Shown: positions 54,896 to 63,678, numbered from the stretch's first letter. The stretch is DNA of 64,000 nt from MB-PLM-2 sp964385715 (GCA_964385715.1 CAYLRE010000002.1:5845-69844); one strand, 5' to 3'. The notes: generated by a model not told the origin, from the letters alone. Translations and numbers: made by a program.

Positions 54896-57178
54896 ATGAA
54901 GTACATCACCCGCGAACTGCCCTGCTCTTTGTGGACGCTCCTGTTAGCGATGCTGCTGCCGTGCGCCGTGCTTGGCAACCTCACGTTGGCGCCTGTCGCT
55001 TTCGCCCAGGATGAGTTCGACGAGGAGGAAGAAAACGAGGCTGACGAGAAGCCCGCTTCAAGCGCCTTCAACGTGGCGGTGGAAACGATCGTGGAGTCGA
55101 ACCCGGAAACGCCGCCGGAGCTTGCCAAGGCGGTCGCAGCTTTGCTCGACTTCGAACGCCCCAAGCTGGCCAAGCGGTATATGAATCAGCTGCTCGATCA
55201 GGATCTGACCGAAGAGGACATGGCCCAGCTCGGTTCCGAGGTCGGTTCCGTCGTGCTCTCACGAATCATCAACAACGATCACCTCGGCCAAGCGGCTGCC
55301 GACTTCGGACTGGCCACCTTGCGAGCCTGGAAGGTGAGCCTGCGTGATCCGTTGCGGCTGGAGACGCTGGCCGAACAGACATTGAGCGATGATCCTCAAG
55401 AGCGGATGCTGGCGATTGTGGAACTTCGTCGCGGCGGACTGCACGGCGTGTTGCCACTCGTGCAAATCTTGGCCAACGCCAATCGTGAAAACACGCACGC
55501 TTACGCCCGCGAGGCTCTCATCAAGTTCGGCACTCCGGCGGCCGCCCCGTTGATTGCGGTGCTGGAAACTTCCAACGACGTGCTGAAGCAGAACGTGATT
55601 CGCGTGCTGGCCCAACTCGGTGCCGACAACACGGCCCGCTATTTGTACGCCGACGCTTGGGCGCACGAAAGCGAAGCGGTTCGCTCTGCGGCCCGCACTG
55701 CCCTTCGCATGCTGCAAGGTCGCGTGACACCCGATCACGAAGCCCGTCGCATGTTGCTGGCCACTTCGCGTGAATTCCTGCAAGGGACACGCCGTGTGGA
55801 GGTCGACGTGGACGGCGTCGCGGATGCCTGGAAATGGAACGACGAGAGCGGTGAACTGCTGTACTTGAAGACGCACCCGATTCTCGATTCGGCCTGGTCC
55901 GCGGCCCGCTTGGCTCGCGAGCTGGTTCGCCTTTCGCCACAAGAGCAGAACATCCTGCGGTGGCAGTTGGTGTGCGAACTTCAAGTTGCCAAACTGCAAG
56001 GCGGCCTCGACGCTCCTCTCGATCCCAATGTCACGGCGGTCGCCATCTTCGGCGAAGCGGTCTCCCCGCTCGACCAGGCACTCGCGCTGAGCGACGCCCT
56101 GCGAGTCGCCCTCGAAACCGACGCAGCCGCGGCCAGCATGGCAGCGGCCGAGATCATCGAGCGCCTGGCCCGTGCCGAGGGCGCGGACACCCGCTTGTTA
56201 AACGAAAAGCTGCTGGTCCAAGCGAATGGACTTCCGGCGCCGCTGGCGCTGGCGCTGCGTCACAACGATCGTCGCGTGCAACTCGCAGCCGCGAGTGCCG
56301 TCGTCGCGCTCCGTCGGGCAGAAGGTTTCGCAGGTGCCAGCGCCTTGATGGGTGTGCTGAAACCGCTGGCCAACTACTCCGGCATCCGCCGGGCAGTGGT
56401 GGCCGACCCGCGCGGCCCACGTGGCGATCTCGTCGCTTCGCTGCTGGCCGAACAAGGGTTTCAGCCAGCCAGCTTGACCACCGGACGTGACGCCTATCGA
56501 AGCGCCCTCGCCTCGGGCGAGAACGAGCTGATTCTGGTCGCCTATACCATCGACCGTCCGGATGTGACGCGAACGATCGAACGTCTGCGCAACGACGCAC
56601 GGACCGCGAACCTGCCGATTGGAATTCTTGCCAGCGCCGAAGATTTGACCGACGCCCGCCGCCTGGCGCAGCGGTATCGTTTTACCGAAACCTTCTTACG
56701 CCCGCGCGAAAATGCCACGGCCGAAGCGCTTACCAGCCGCTTGCTGGCCAGCGGAGGACTCGCCTACGTTCCGCCGGACGTTCGCACCGTTCAGGCTCAA
56801 AAGGCAATCGGCTTACTTGATGAGTTGTCGCAGCGGCCGTCGGTACATGACCTGCGGGGAATCGAGCCCGCCCTGGCCAGAGCGCTGTTCCACCCGGGTT
56901 TAACGGCCAGTGCCGCCAAGGTTCTAAGCCAACGCAACACCCACGCCGCGCAGCTGGCACTGGTCGACTTCGCCAGTCAAAACGCGCTGCCGGTCGAACC
57001 GCGGCAAGTCGCCGTGGAGGCCTTTCGAGAAAGCCTGAAGCGAAACGGCGTGCTACTCTCCTACGACGAAATCAAACGCCAGGCCGATCGCTACGACGAA
57101 AGCGAAGGCCTGGAGAAAGAAACGCAAGAAGTCCTGTGGTCGATCCTGGACGGCTTGCAGACGATCAAGAAACAGTAG
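54896..57178 (+). CDS. exported HEAT-like protein with degenerate receiver domain
   Basis: The 760-residue protein has a hydrophobic signal (WTLLLAMLLPCAVLG) and a possible cleavage near VAFAQ, so it is probably periplasmic. An acidic stretch (EFDEEEENEADE) follows. HEAT-like helical repeats occupy about 150-280, e.g. YAREALIKFGTPAAAPLIAVL. Residues of about 498-625 look like a response-regulator receiver: RAVVADPRG, ENELILVAYTID, ANLPIGILASAED and ETFLRP. The phosphorylatable aspartate is replaced (LVAYT) and the lysine is arginine. The function is unknown. Confidence 0.7.
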   Translation: MKYITRELPCSLWTLLLAMLLPCAVLGNLTLAPVAFAQDEFDEEEENEADEKPASSAFNVAVETIVESNPETPPELAKAVAALLDFERPKLAKRYMNQLLDQDLTEEDMAQLGSEVGSVVLSRIINNDHLGQAAADFGLATLRAWKVSLRDPLRLETLAEQTLSDDPQERMLAIVELRRGGLHGVLPLVQILANANRENTHAYAREALIKFGTPAAAPLIAVLETSNDVLKQNVIRVLAQLGADNTARYLYADAWAHESEAVRSAARTALRMLQGRVTPDHEARRMLLATSREFLQGTRRVEVDVDGVADAWKWNDESGELLYLKTHPILDSAWSAARLARELVRLSPQEQNILRWQLVCELQVAKLQGGLDAPLDPNVTAVAIFGEAVSPLDQALALSDALRVALETDAAAASMAAAEIIERLARAEGADTRLLNEKLLVQANGLPAPLALALRHNDRRVQLAAASAVVALRRAEGFAGASALMGVLKPLANYSGIRRAVVADPRGPRGDLVASLLAEQGFQPASLTTGRDAYRSALASGENELILVAYTIDRPDVTRTIERLRNDARTANLPIGILASAEDLTDARRLAQRYRFTETFLRPRENATAEALTSRLLASGGLAYVPPDVRTVQAQKAIGLLDELSQRPSVHDLRGIEPALARALFHPGLTASAAKVLSQRNTHAAQLALVDFASQNALPVEPRQVAVEAFRESLKRNGVLLSYDEIKRQADRYDESEGLEKETQEVLWSILDGLQTIKKQ

Positions 57179-57307
57179 TCGCCAAACCATCCAACAATTT
57201 CGCGGCCTCGCGCGAGCGAGTTATCAGCACCACAAGGCCGCAGCAATACAACCCGCCACACCCGAAGTCGACGGTCCACGACCAGTCGTCCCCACCCCCT
57301 TCCCTCC

Positions 57308-58381
57308 ATGAACAACGACCCGCTCAAATTTGTCGACGAGCGTGCCCCGGCCGAGGCGATTCGTCCTCCTACGCCGGAGTTGATCGGCTCCGGCGAGGCG
57401 ATGCGGGAGGTCTATCGCCTCACGCGTCAGGTCGCCAAGTCGACGGCCTCGGTGTTGCTGTTGGGCGAAACGGGAACGGGTAAGGAACTGATCGCGCGGG
57501 CGATTCACCGACTTAGCCCTCGCGGCAGCGGACCGTTCGTGCGGGTGAACTGTGGAGCGTTGACCGAAAGCCTATTGGAGAGCGAACTGTTCGGTCACGT
57601 GCGTGGTTCGTTTACAGGCGCGGTTGGTAATCGGACCGGGCGATTTGAAGCCGCGCACACCGGCACCATCTTCTTGGACGAAATCAACTCCACGACTCCC
57701 AAGCTGCAAGTGAAGCTGCTCCGCGTGTTGCAGGAGAGCGAGTTTGAGCGCGTCGGCGACACGCAAACGATCAAGGTCGACGCCCGCGTGATTGCCGCCT
57801 CGAATCGCGATCTAGCCGACGAGATCGAAGCCGAGCGTTTTCGCGAAGACTTGTATTACCGGCTCAACGTGGTGCCGATTTACTTGCCCCCGTTGCGCGA
57901 AAGGCGCGAGGATATTCGCGAGTTGGTTAGCCACTTTTTGAACATCTACAACGAGGCCAACGACCGATACGTATTACATATCGCTCCCGAGGCGATGCAG
58001 GCGTTGGAGGATTACCACTGGCCGGGCAACGTTCGCGAGCTTCAGAACTACGTGGAACGGGCGGTTGTCCTGGCCGAGGGGGACGAATTGTGTGTGGACC
58101 TGCTCCCCGAGGCACTCCGCTCGGCCGGCGGCACACGCATTAAACGCCGACAGCGAGCCGACTTGGAGACTTTGACCTACGAGGTGGTTCAGGAGGGACT
58201 GGTCGGTGCCGGCCCGAACGAGGACAACTTACATAACAAGATCGTCAGTCGTGTCGAACGCGAGCTGATTGCCCAGGTGCTGCTGGCCAGCGACGGAGTG
58301 CAGACCAAGGCCGCCGCCAAATTGGGAATCAACCGCAACACGCTTCACAAGAAACTCAAAGAGTACGGACTCGAGACGTAA
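57308..58381 (+). CDS. sigma-54-dependent transcriptional activator
   Basis: The 357-residue protein is a lone AAA+ activator with a Fis-type DNA-binding end and no receiver or sensor domain. Walker A GETGTGKE is at 53-60, the sigma-54 contact loop reads GSFTGA at 100-105 (GAFTGA in most), and Walker B TIFLDEI is near 120-126. R-finger regions RFREDLYYRLNVVP and WPGNVRELQN are present. The C-terminal helix-turn-helix is TKAAAKLGINRNTLHKKLKEYG. It lies 37 bases before the hemX-like gene on the same strand. Confidence 0.93.
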   Translation: MNNDPLKFVDERAPAEAIRPPTPELIGSGEAMREVYRLTRQVAKSTASVLLLGETGTGKELIARAIHRLSPRGSGPFVRVNCGALTESLLESELFGHVRGSFTGAVGNRTGRFEAAHTGTIFLDEINSTTPKLQVKLLRVLQESEFERVGDTQTIKVDARVIAASNRDLADEIEAERFREDLYYRLNVVPIYLPPLRERREDIRELVSHFLNIYNEANDRYVLHIAPEAMQALEDYHWPGNVRELQNYVERAVVLAEGDELCVDLLPEALRSAGGTRIKRRQRADLETLTYEVVQEGLVGAGPNEDNLHNKIVSRVERELIAQVLLASDGVQTKAAAKLGINRNTLHKKLKEYGLET

Positions 58382-58417
58382 TCGCGCGACCTGCTCCGCG
58401 TCCGTCCGAACAATGGC

Positions 58418-59395
58418 ATGGACAACATCTCGCTCACTTGCTTCACCGCGAGCTATGCCATCGCGCTGTTGCTCGAGATCTCGCGACTCTTCTTCCGTAG
58501 CGGCGTGCGCGGCGCAATCATGCTACTGTTCGCAGGCGCCGGTCTGGTTGCGCACAGTTGGTACTTGGTGATTCTGGCGTTCAAGAATCCGCAGGGGGGT
58601 GTTCCCCTTTCTAGCTGGTACTCGCTGTTCTTGGTTGCTGCTTGGATCATGGCGGCTATCTATTTTTATTTCACCTATCACCATGCGCGCCGTTCCATCG
58701 GGATGTTCGTGCTGCCGATTGTCCTAGGACTGATCGGCGTGGCGTATGCCTTTTCCGATGTCGAAGCTCCCGCCACCGACGACGCGATGGGGCTCTGGCT
58801 GACCGTGCATGTCGTATCACTACTGCTCGGAACCGTGGTCGTCTCGATCGGCTTCGTGGCCGGCGTGATGTACCTGGTCGGGGCCTGGCAACTCAAGCAC
58901 AAAGCCCCCGAAACGGGCGTGCGACTGCCCAGCCTAGAATGGTGCGAACAGGTCAATCGGCGTTCGCTTTCGATCTCTACCGTCTGCGTGGCGATCGGAA
59001 TGGGAGCCGGGCTGCTTCGTAATCTCGATCTATTGCACATCAACGATCCGGCCGGCGTGGCCTGGGGCGATCCGATTGTGTGGAGCTCCGCGCTGTTGTT
59101 GGGTTGGCTAACGACGGCCGTGGTGTTTCGCGCTATTTATCGTCCGGCGCGTCAGGGACGCAAAGTCGCCTATTTGACCGTGGTCAGCTTCCTGCTGCTG
59201 GCGCTGGTGGTGGCCATCATGATGCTGGTTCCCTCGACCCATTCGACGGCCACGCTGCCAGGTGAGTCGGAGACTTCTCCCCGCACGGCGGCTCAGCCAG
59301 AACCCCGCACGGCTGCCCATCCTAAGAGCCACAAAGCCGCCCAGTCGAATGCCCTTCCGTCCGGCGCTAGCAGCGCCGAAGGAGGAGGAGCATGA
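58418..59395 (+). CDS. HemX/CcsA-like cytochrome assembly membrane protein
   Basis: The 325-residue protein has about eight membrane segments. The core resembles the cytochrome c assembly (CcsA/CcmF) family, with GLWLTVHVVSLLLGTVVVSIGFVAGVMYL, where a histidine lies in the membrane region, and SYAIALLLEISRLFF near the start. Genes of this type often stand next to hemA, where they are called hemX and influence HemA levels. It overlaps hemA by 4 bases (ATGA). The last 45 residues are a Pro/Ala/Ser-rich soluble tail. Confidence 0.85.
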   Translation: MDNISLTCFTASYAIALLLEISRLFFRSGVRGAIMLLFAGAGLVAHSWYLVILAFKNPQGGVPLSSWYSLFLVAAWIMAAIYFYFTYHHARRSIGMFVLPIVLGLIGVAYAFSDVEAPATDDAMGLWLTVHVVSLLLGTVVVSIGFVAGVMYLVGAWQLKHKAPETGVRLPSLEWCEQVNRRSLSISTVCVAIGMGAGLLRNLDLLHINDPAGVAWGDPIVWSSALLLGWLTTAVVFRAIYRPARQGRKVAYLTVVSFLLLALVVAIMMLVPSTHSTATLPGESETSPRTAAQPEPRTAAHPKSHKAAQSNALPSGASSAEGGGA

Positions 59396-60666
59396 AGCTG
59401 CAACTCGTCGGCATGAGTCACCGTGGGAGCGATGTAGAAGTCCGCCAGCAGGTCGCCTTTCAAGGCCGTCAGGTGGAAGATGCCTTGTCGCATTTGAAAG
59501 ATCGCTTCCCCGGAAGCGAGGCGGTCGTGCTTTCAACCTGCAATCGCGTCGAGGTTTACACCGCATCGGAAGCGGCCGAGCTGGCCCCTTCGCACCGGCA
59601 AATCATCGACTTTTTGGCCGAGTTCCACGGTATCGAATCGCCTGAGGTGCTCGAGAACCTGAGCCACCAGAGCGGCGAAGAAGCAGTCCGCCACCTGTTC
59701 CAGGTGACCGCCAGTTTGGACAGCATGGTCCTTGGCGAGGCCCAAATTCTCTCGCAAGTGAAACAGGCTTACGAACGGGCGACCATTGCCGGCAACGCCG
59801 GGCCGATGATCCATGCCGTGTTCCAGGCTGCCCTGCGAGTGGCTCGTCGTGTGGCCAACGAGACCAGCATCAACCAGCGACGGACCAGCATTCCCAGTGT
59901 CGCGGTTTGCGACTTCGCCCAACGAATCTTCGAGCAGTTCGACGACAAGCAGGTGCTCGTCATCGGGGCCGGCGAAATGGGCCAGGAGACGCTCCGCTAC
60001 CTGCGCGATGAGGGTGCTCGCCAAATTACCGTCATCAATCGCGATGCGAAGAAGGCGGCGGCGTTGGCGGAAGAATACGACGGTCGCACGGCCAGCTGGG
60101 ACGAACTCGACGCGGAGTTGGCCAAGGCGGACTTGGTCGTGACAACCACGGCGGCTACCGAACCGATCATGACACCGGAGCGATTTGGGCCAATTGCCGA
60201 GTCGCGTTTTCAGAAGCCGCTGGCAATTCTTGACCTGGCAGTGCCGCGCGACTTTGACCCGGCAGTGGGCGATTTCCTGGGCGTCTATCTCTACTGTATC
60301 GACGACCTGGCCGAGACCTGCAACGCCAACCGCACCGCCCGCGAGAAGGAATGGCCCTCGGCGGAAAGAATCGTTAACGAAGAGACCTCGCGGTTCATGA
60401 CCGAATGGTACCACCGCATGACCGGTCCCACGATTCGGCAGATTCGCGAGAACTTCACCGACATTCAGCGGGACGAAATGGAGCGGCTCTACAACAAGCT
60501 GCCCGAACTGGACGAAAAATCACGGGACGAGATCTCTCGCTCTTTCGACCGGTTGGTCAACAAGCTGCTGCACCAGCCGCTCGTTTCTTTGCGCGATGAA
60601 TCGCGCGAGGGCACTCCGCAGATGCTCCTGGACGCCATCCGCCGGCTATTTCAGCTCAAGGACTAG
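59392..60666 (+). CDS. hemA: glutamyl-tRNA reductase
   Basis: The enzyme (424 residues) reduces glutamyl-tRNA to glutamate-1-semialdehyde, the first committed step of tetrapyrrole synthesis in most bacteria. The catalytic cysteine C50 lies in LSTCNRVEVY. GMSHRGSDVEVR is the family opening, LGEAQILSQVKQAYE and the Rossmann loop VLVIGAGEMGQETLRYL follow, and a C-terminal dimerisation helix is present. Start ATG overlaps the hemX-like stop, so the two are translationally coupled. Confidence 0.97.
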   Translation: MKLQLVGMSHRGSDVEVRQQVAFQGRQVEDALSHLKDRFPGSEAVVLSTCNRVEVYTASEAAELAPSHRQIIDFLAEFHGIESPEVLENLSHQSGEEAVRHLFQVTASLDSMVLGEAQILSQVKQAYERATIAGNAGPMIHAVFQAALRVARRVANETSINQRRTSIPSVAVCDFAQRIFEQFDDKQVLVIGAGEMGQETLRYLRDEGARQITVINRDAKKAAALAEEYDGRTASWDELDAELAKADLVVTTTAATEPIMTPERFGPIAESRFQKPLAILDLAVPRDFDPAVGDFLGVYLYCIDDLAETCNANRTAREKEWPSAERIVNEETSRFMTEWYHRMTGPTIRQIRENFTDIQRDEMERLYNKLPELDEKSRDEISRSFDRLVNKLLHQPLVSLRDESREGTPQMLLDAIRRLFQLKD

Positions 60667-60694
60667 CGAAGTATTTGCAGCGGCAGTCGGGTTA

Positions 60695-60769
60695 TGGGAC
60701 GGTCTCCCGACCGTCCCAGGAGTATTGACCGAAGGTCTCGCTAGTGGGCTGGTCAGGAGACCAGCCAAC
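60695..60769. repeat. mosaic hairpin element, copy 2
   Basis: TGGGACGGTC (60695-60704) pairs with GACCGTCCCA (60709-60718) around TCCC. TTGACCGAAGGTCTC follows. GTGGGCTGGTC (60744-60754) pairs with GACCAGCCAAC (60759-60769) around AGGA, with one mismatch. The arms differ from copy 1 (45974) but still pair. It begins 29 bases after the hemA stop. Confidence 0.8.
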
Positions 60770-60785
60770 AACAAGTTCATTTCTT

Positions 60786-60842
60786 GACAGGATGAACAAG
60801 ATGCAGCAGGAGTTCTCGTCTTGTCCATCCTGCGATCCTGTC
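60786..60842. repeat. inverted GACAGGAT...ATCCTGTC repeat
   Basis: GACAGGATGAACAAGA (60786-60801) and a partly complementary arm ending in GATCCTGTC (60819-60842) form an imperfect stem. A related string GATCCTGTTCATCCTGTC lies at 17952-17969. Strings of this type (ATCCTGTTCATCCTGT) recur in intergenic DNA of many bacteria. Confidence 0.5.
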
Positions 60843-60876
60843 TAGAAATCACGTGTCGATGTAAGGGCGAAATCTA

Positions 60877-60899
60877 GGGTGCCACCGGCTCCGCCGGTG
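60877..60899. repeat. CACTGGC-type palindromic repeat, variant
   Basis: GGGTGCCACCGGC-TCC-GCCGGTG has a 7-bp stem with the same TCC loop and reverse orientation as the element at 17625. Two compensating T-to-C and A-to-G changes keep the stem intact. Confidence 0.65.
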
Positions 60900-61050
60900 C
60901 CCAGTGGTACCGTGATCACTCGGGCTCCTCTCTCGTCTCTTCCACTTCGAGCCTGTTCATGGCGTGAGTGAGTCAGTAGGCTGACGGGTGCTCGCAGAGA
61001 ATGCGAATCCAAGGAACACTCCGGGCATTTCAAACGACAGGGGAAACAGC

Positions 61051-61734
61051 ATGGGCAAGCGGCAACCACATCGGGCACTTCTGGTAGTAGTCGGACTGGC
61101 GATTTTGGTGAGCGGTTGTGGTCTGCAATCCGAGCTTGATAAGACCAGACAGCTGATGCGTATGAACGATCTGCGCAACGTCGGCCTAGCCATGATGCAA
61201 TACGTGATGGAGCATGGCGTCTATCCGCCTCCGAGTATTGTCAATGAGCAGGGCCAGCCGCTGTTGAGCTGGCGGGTGGCGATGCTGCCTTATTTGGGCC
61301 ACCAGGCACTCTACAACTCCTTCAAATTGGAAGAGCCCTGGGACAGCGAGCACAATCTGAAGCTGCTCAAAGCCATGCCCGCGGTCTTTAATTATGAAGG
61401 TGGCACGACGACCCGCTACCAAGTGTTCGTGGGCGACGGGGCCCCGTTCGACGTCAATCGCGAAACAATCGTTCCCACCGACGACGTGGAATGGACAATC
61501 CTGCTCGTGGAAACGGCACCCGACAAAGCAGTCCCTTGGACGAAGCCAGCCGATGTGGCTTTCGATCCGAACGATCCTGCCAAAGCGTTGGGCCAGTTTC
61601 CCGCCGAAGGCGCTCTCGCGGTAACGTTCGACTATAGGGTGAAAGACCTGCCGGCGAACCTCGCGCCCGAGGTGCTCAAGGCCATGGTCACCCCAACGGG
61701 CCAAGAAGCGGTTGAAGTGTTTCCCGTCGATTAA
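61051..61734 (+). CDS. DUF1559-type lipoprotein (first of a pair)
   Basis: The ATG at 61051 (MGKRQPHRALLVVVG) has GGGGAAA 5 bases upstream and gives 227 residues. A lipobox VSGC at about 20-23 indicates a lipoprotein. The mature part has LLSWRVAMLPYLGHQALYNSF and EPWDSEHNLKLLKAMP, a pattern of DUF1559 proteins, which are abundant in planctomycetes and resemble type IV pilin-like surface proteins without the pilin start. The role is unknown. A close relative follows after 47 bases. Confidence 0.85.
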   Translation: MGKRQPHRALLVVVGLAILVSGCGLQSELDKTRQLMRMNDLRNVGLAMMQYVMEHGVYPPPSIVNEQGQPLLSWRVAMLPYLGHQALYNSFKLEEPWDSEHNLKLLKAMPAVFNYEGGTTTRYQVFVGDGAPFDVNRETIVPTDDVEWTILLVETAPDKAVPWTKPADVAFDPNDPAKALGQFPAEGALAVTFDYRVKDLPANLAPEVLKAMVTPTGQEAVEVFPVD

Positions 61735-61781
61735 GCTCGACGGTTCGGTTTTTCCAAACACGACCAAACGGGAGTGAAATC

Positions 61782-62456
61782 ATGCGACTTTCGTCAGCGC
61801 AACTCGGACTTCTCCTCGTCATCGCATTCTCTTTCCTCACCGCAGGGTGTGAAGGCGGAGCAGCATACAACAGCGCTCGGCGGATGAATGAAGTGCGGCA
61901 GATCGGCATGGCGATGCTGTCGTACGAAACTCAGCACGGCACCTTTCCCGCTGCCGGTAGCGTGAACGACCAAGGCGAACCGCTCCTAAGCTGGCGAGTC
62001 GCGATCCTCCCCTTCATCGAGCAACAGGCCCTCTATGAACAATTCAAACAGGATGAACCCTGGGATAGCGAGCACAACCTGGCACTCCTGAAACAAATGC
62101 CAGAAATCTTTGGCGACGACCCGGGCGGAAAGACGCGAATCCAGGTCTTTGACGGCGAAGAGGCTGCTTTCCACGGCGGTCGCAAAGTGACGCCCCGAGA
62201 TATCGCCAAGGACGGAATGTCGCTGACCATCATGCTCGTGGAAACGGGGCCTGACAAAGCCGTTCCCTGGACCAAGCCGGCCGATGTGCCGTTCGATCCG
62301 ACCGATCCCGCCAAGGCCTTGGGTAAGATCCCCGCCGCAGGATTCATCACGGCTTTCTTCGATGGCAGCGTACGAAGCCACGCGTCGAGCATTCAACCCG
62401 AGGTGCTCAAGGCCATGATCACGCCAGCGGGCGGAGAACTGATTCCTGTTGAATAG
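61782..62456 (+). CDS. DUF1559-type lipoprotein (second of a pair)
   Basis: The 224-residue protein opens MRLSSAQLGLLLVIAFSFLTAGC, with the lipobox TAGC. It shares LLSWRVAILPFIEQQALYEQF, EPWDSEHNL and ETGPDKAVPWTKPADVPFDP with its upstream neighbour, so the pair arose by tandem duplication. The C-terminal half carries AFFDGSVRSH, the 'dGsVr' box typical of DUF1559 proteins, which the first copy has lost (it reads TFDYRVKD). It converges with scpB, with 33 bases between the stops. Confidence 0.85.
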   Translation: MRLSSAQLGLLLVIAFSFLTAGCEGGAAYNSARRMNEVRQIGMAMLSYETQHGTFPAAGSVNDQGEPLLSWRVAILPFIEQQALYEQFKQDEPWDSEHNLALLKQMPEIFGDDPGGKTRIQVFDGEEAAFHGGRKVTPRDIAKDGMSLTIMLVETGPDKAVPWTKPADVPFDPTDPAKALGKIPAAGFITAFFDGSVRSHASSIQPEVLKAMITPAGGELIPVE

Positions 62457-62489
62457 GACCCCCAGCGGAGCTGTTTTCGAGACAGCTCT

Positions 62490-63548
62490 CTAGTCCTCTT
62501 CCTCATCTTCATAGCCATCTTCGACGTCGTCCCAGTCGTCGTCCTCGTCGTCGCCCCACGAGTCGTCGTCTTCCAGATCGTCGTCCTCAAGATCGCTATC
62601 CTCTTCTTCTTCGAGGTCGTCGTCGCTGACCTCTTCCCACTCCCCGTCTTCGAGGTCGTCATCCTCGTCAACTTCGTCGTCGTCCTCGAGATCATCGTCC
62701 TCGTAGACATCGTCGTCGATCAACTCGTCATCGTAGTCCGCGACGGCCGTATCCTGATCGGGTGTCATCTCGCTCGTCTCCTGCTCTTCGCCAGTTTCGC
62801 TCTCGAGTTCCGGTTCATCGCCGGCATCCGGCTCGTCCGCATCGCGCCGCAGCAACTCAGCCCGCGGCAGGTCGTCCAGATGCTTCAAGCCAAACGTCTG
62901 CAAGAATTGCTTCGTCGTGCCGTACAGCATCGGCCGCCCCAACTCGTCGGCTCGTCCCACGATCTTCACCATGGAACGTTCCATCAGCTGACGCAAGATC
63001 TCGCCGCATTGCACGCCGCGGACCGTTTCTATTTCAGCCCGCAACACCGGTTGACGATACGCGACAACTGCTAGAGTTTCCAGCGCTGGGTGAGAAAAAC
63101 GAATCGTCGTGTCGGTCCCAGTCAGCCGCCGCAGCCAGGGGGCGAACTTCGGCCGGGTCAGCATGTGGTAGCCTTGGGCGATTTCCTCGACCCGAAACGC
63201 TCTGCCCTGGGCGTCGTATTGTTCGTTCAAGCGGCGGACCAGCGTACGGGCCTCGGTCCCGTCGGTCAGATTCGCCAGCTGGGCCAGTTTTCGGCTCGGC
63301 ATCGGTTCCCGGCCCAAAAAGAGCACCGCTTCCAGCCGGGCCAGCCGCGTCGATTCGCCCGCGGTCGATGCCCCGTCGCCACCGCGAGCCGTGAACATGC
63401 GGAATTTTGACCCGCTTCCGCCGGAAAGTGTGGTGGACGAAAGCCCTCCAGAATGCACCGATTCCGACGGCGATTGCCCGCGATAACGGTGCGAAACGCT
63501 ACGCAATTGGACGGCAGCTGGAGAAGATAATGATCGCATGGCGAACAT
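62490..63548 (-). CDS. scpB: segregation and condensation protein B, with acidic tail
   Basis: ScpB works with ScpA and SMC in chromosome condensation. The winged-helix pair is clear: RLARLEAVLFLGREPMPSRKLAQL (about 68-91) and FSHPALETLAVVAYRQPVLRAEIETVRGVQCGEILRQLMERS. LYGTTKQFLQTFGL closes the core at about residue 220. The last 130 residues are almost all Asp and Glu with a few Tyr and Trp, a tail not found in the usual 180-220-residue ScpB. The start may be at the second Met (63539). scpA is not in the window. Confidence 0.93.
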   Translation of the reverse strand: MFAMRSLSSPAAVQLRSVSHRYRGQSPSESVHSGGLSSTTLSGGSGSKFRMFTARGGDGASTAGESTRLARLEAVLFLGREPMPSRKLAQLANLTDGTEARTLVRRLNEQYDAQGRAFRVEEIAQGYHMLTRPKFAPWLRRLTGTDTTIRFSHPALETLAVVAYRQPVLRAEIETVRGVQCGEILRQLMERSMVKIVGRADELGRPMLYGTTKQFLQTFGLKHLDDLPRAELLRRDADEPDAGDEPELESETGEEQETSEMTPDQDTAVADYDDELIDDDVYEDDDLEDDDEVDEDDDLEDGEWEEVSDDDLEEEEDSDLEDDDLEDDDSWGDDEDDDWDDVEDGYEDEEED

Positions 63549-63678
63549 CGATGTTCGTGAAATGCGGACGACAGGGAGCCCGTCAGAGGGCCACTAACGA
63601 TCAGAGTTAGCCGATGCGGTAAATCTTGGCAAGTCCTTTTGGACGTTCTGTCGGTCGACCAAGCGGTCCCTGTAGCCG

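Larger units (their letters stand above)
60667..61050. other. repeat-rich gap after hemA
   Basis: This 384-base gap contains the second mosaic hairpin element (60695-60769), an ATCCTGT-type inverted repeat (60786-60842) and a GGGTGCCACCGGC palindrome (60877-60899). No gene is seen. Confidence 0.6.
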
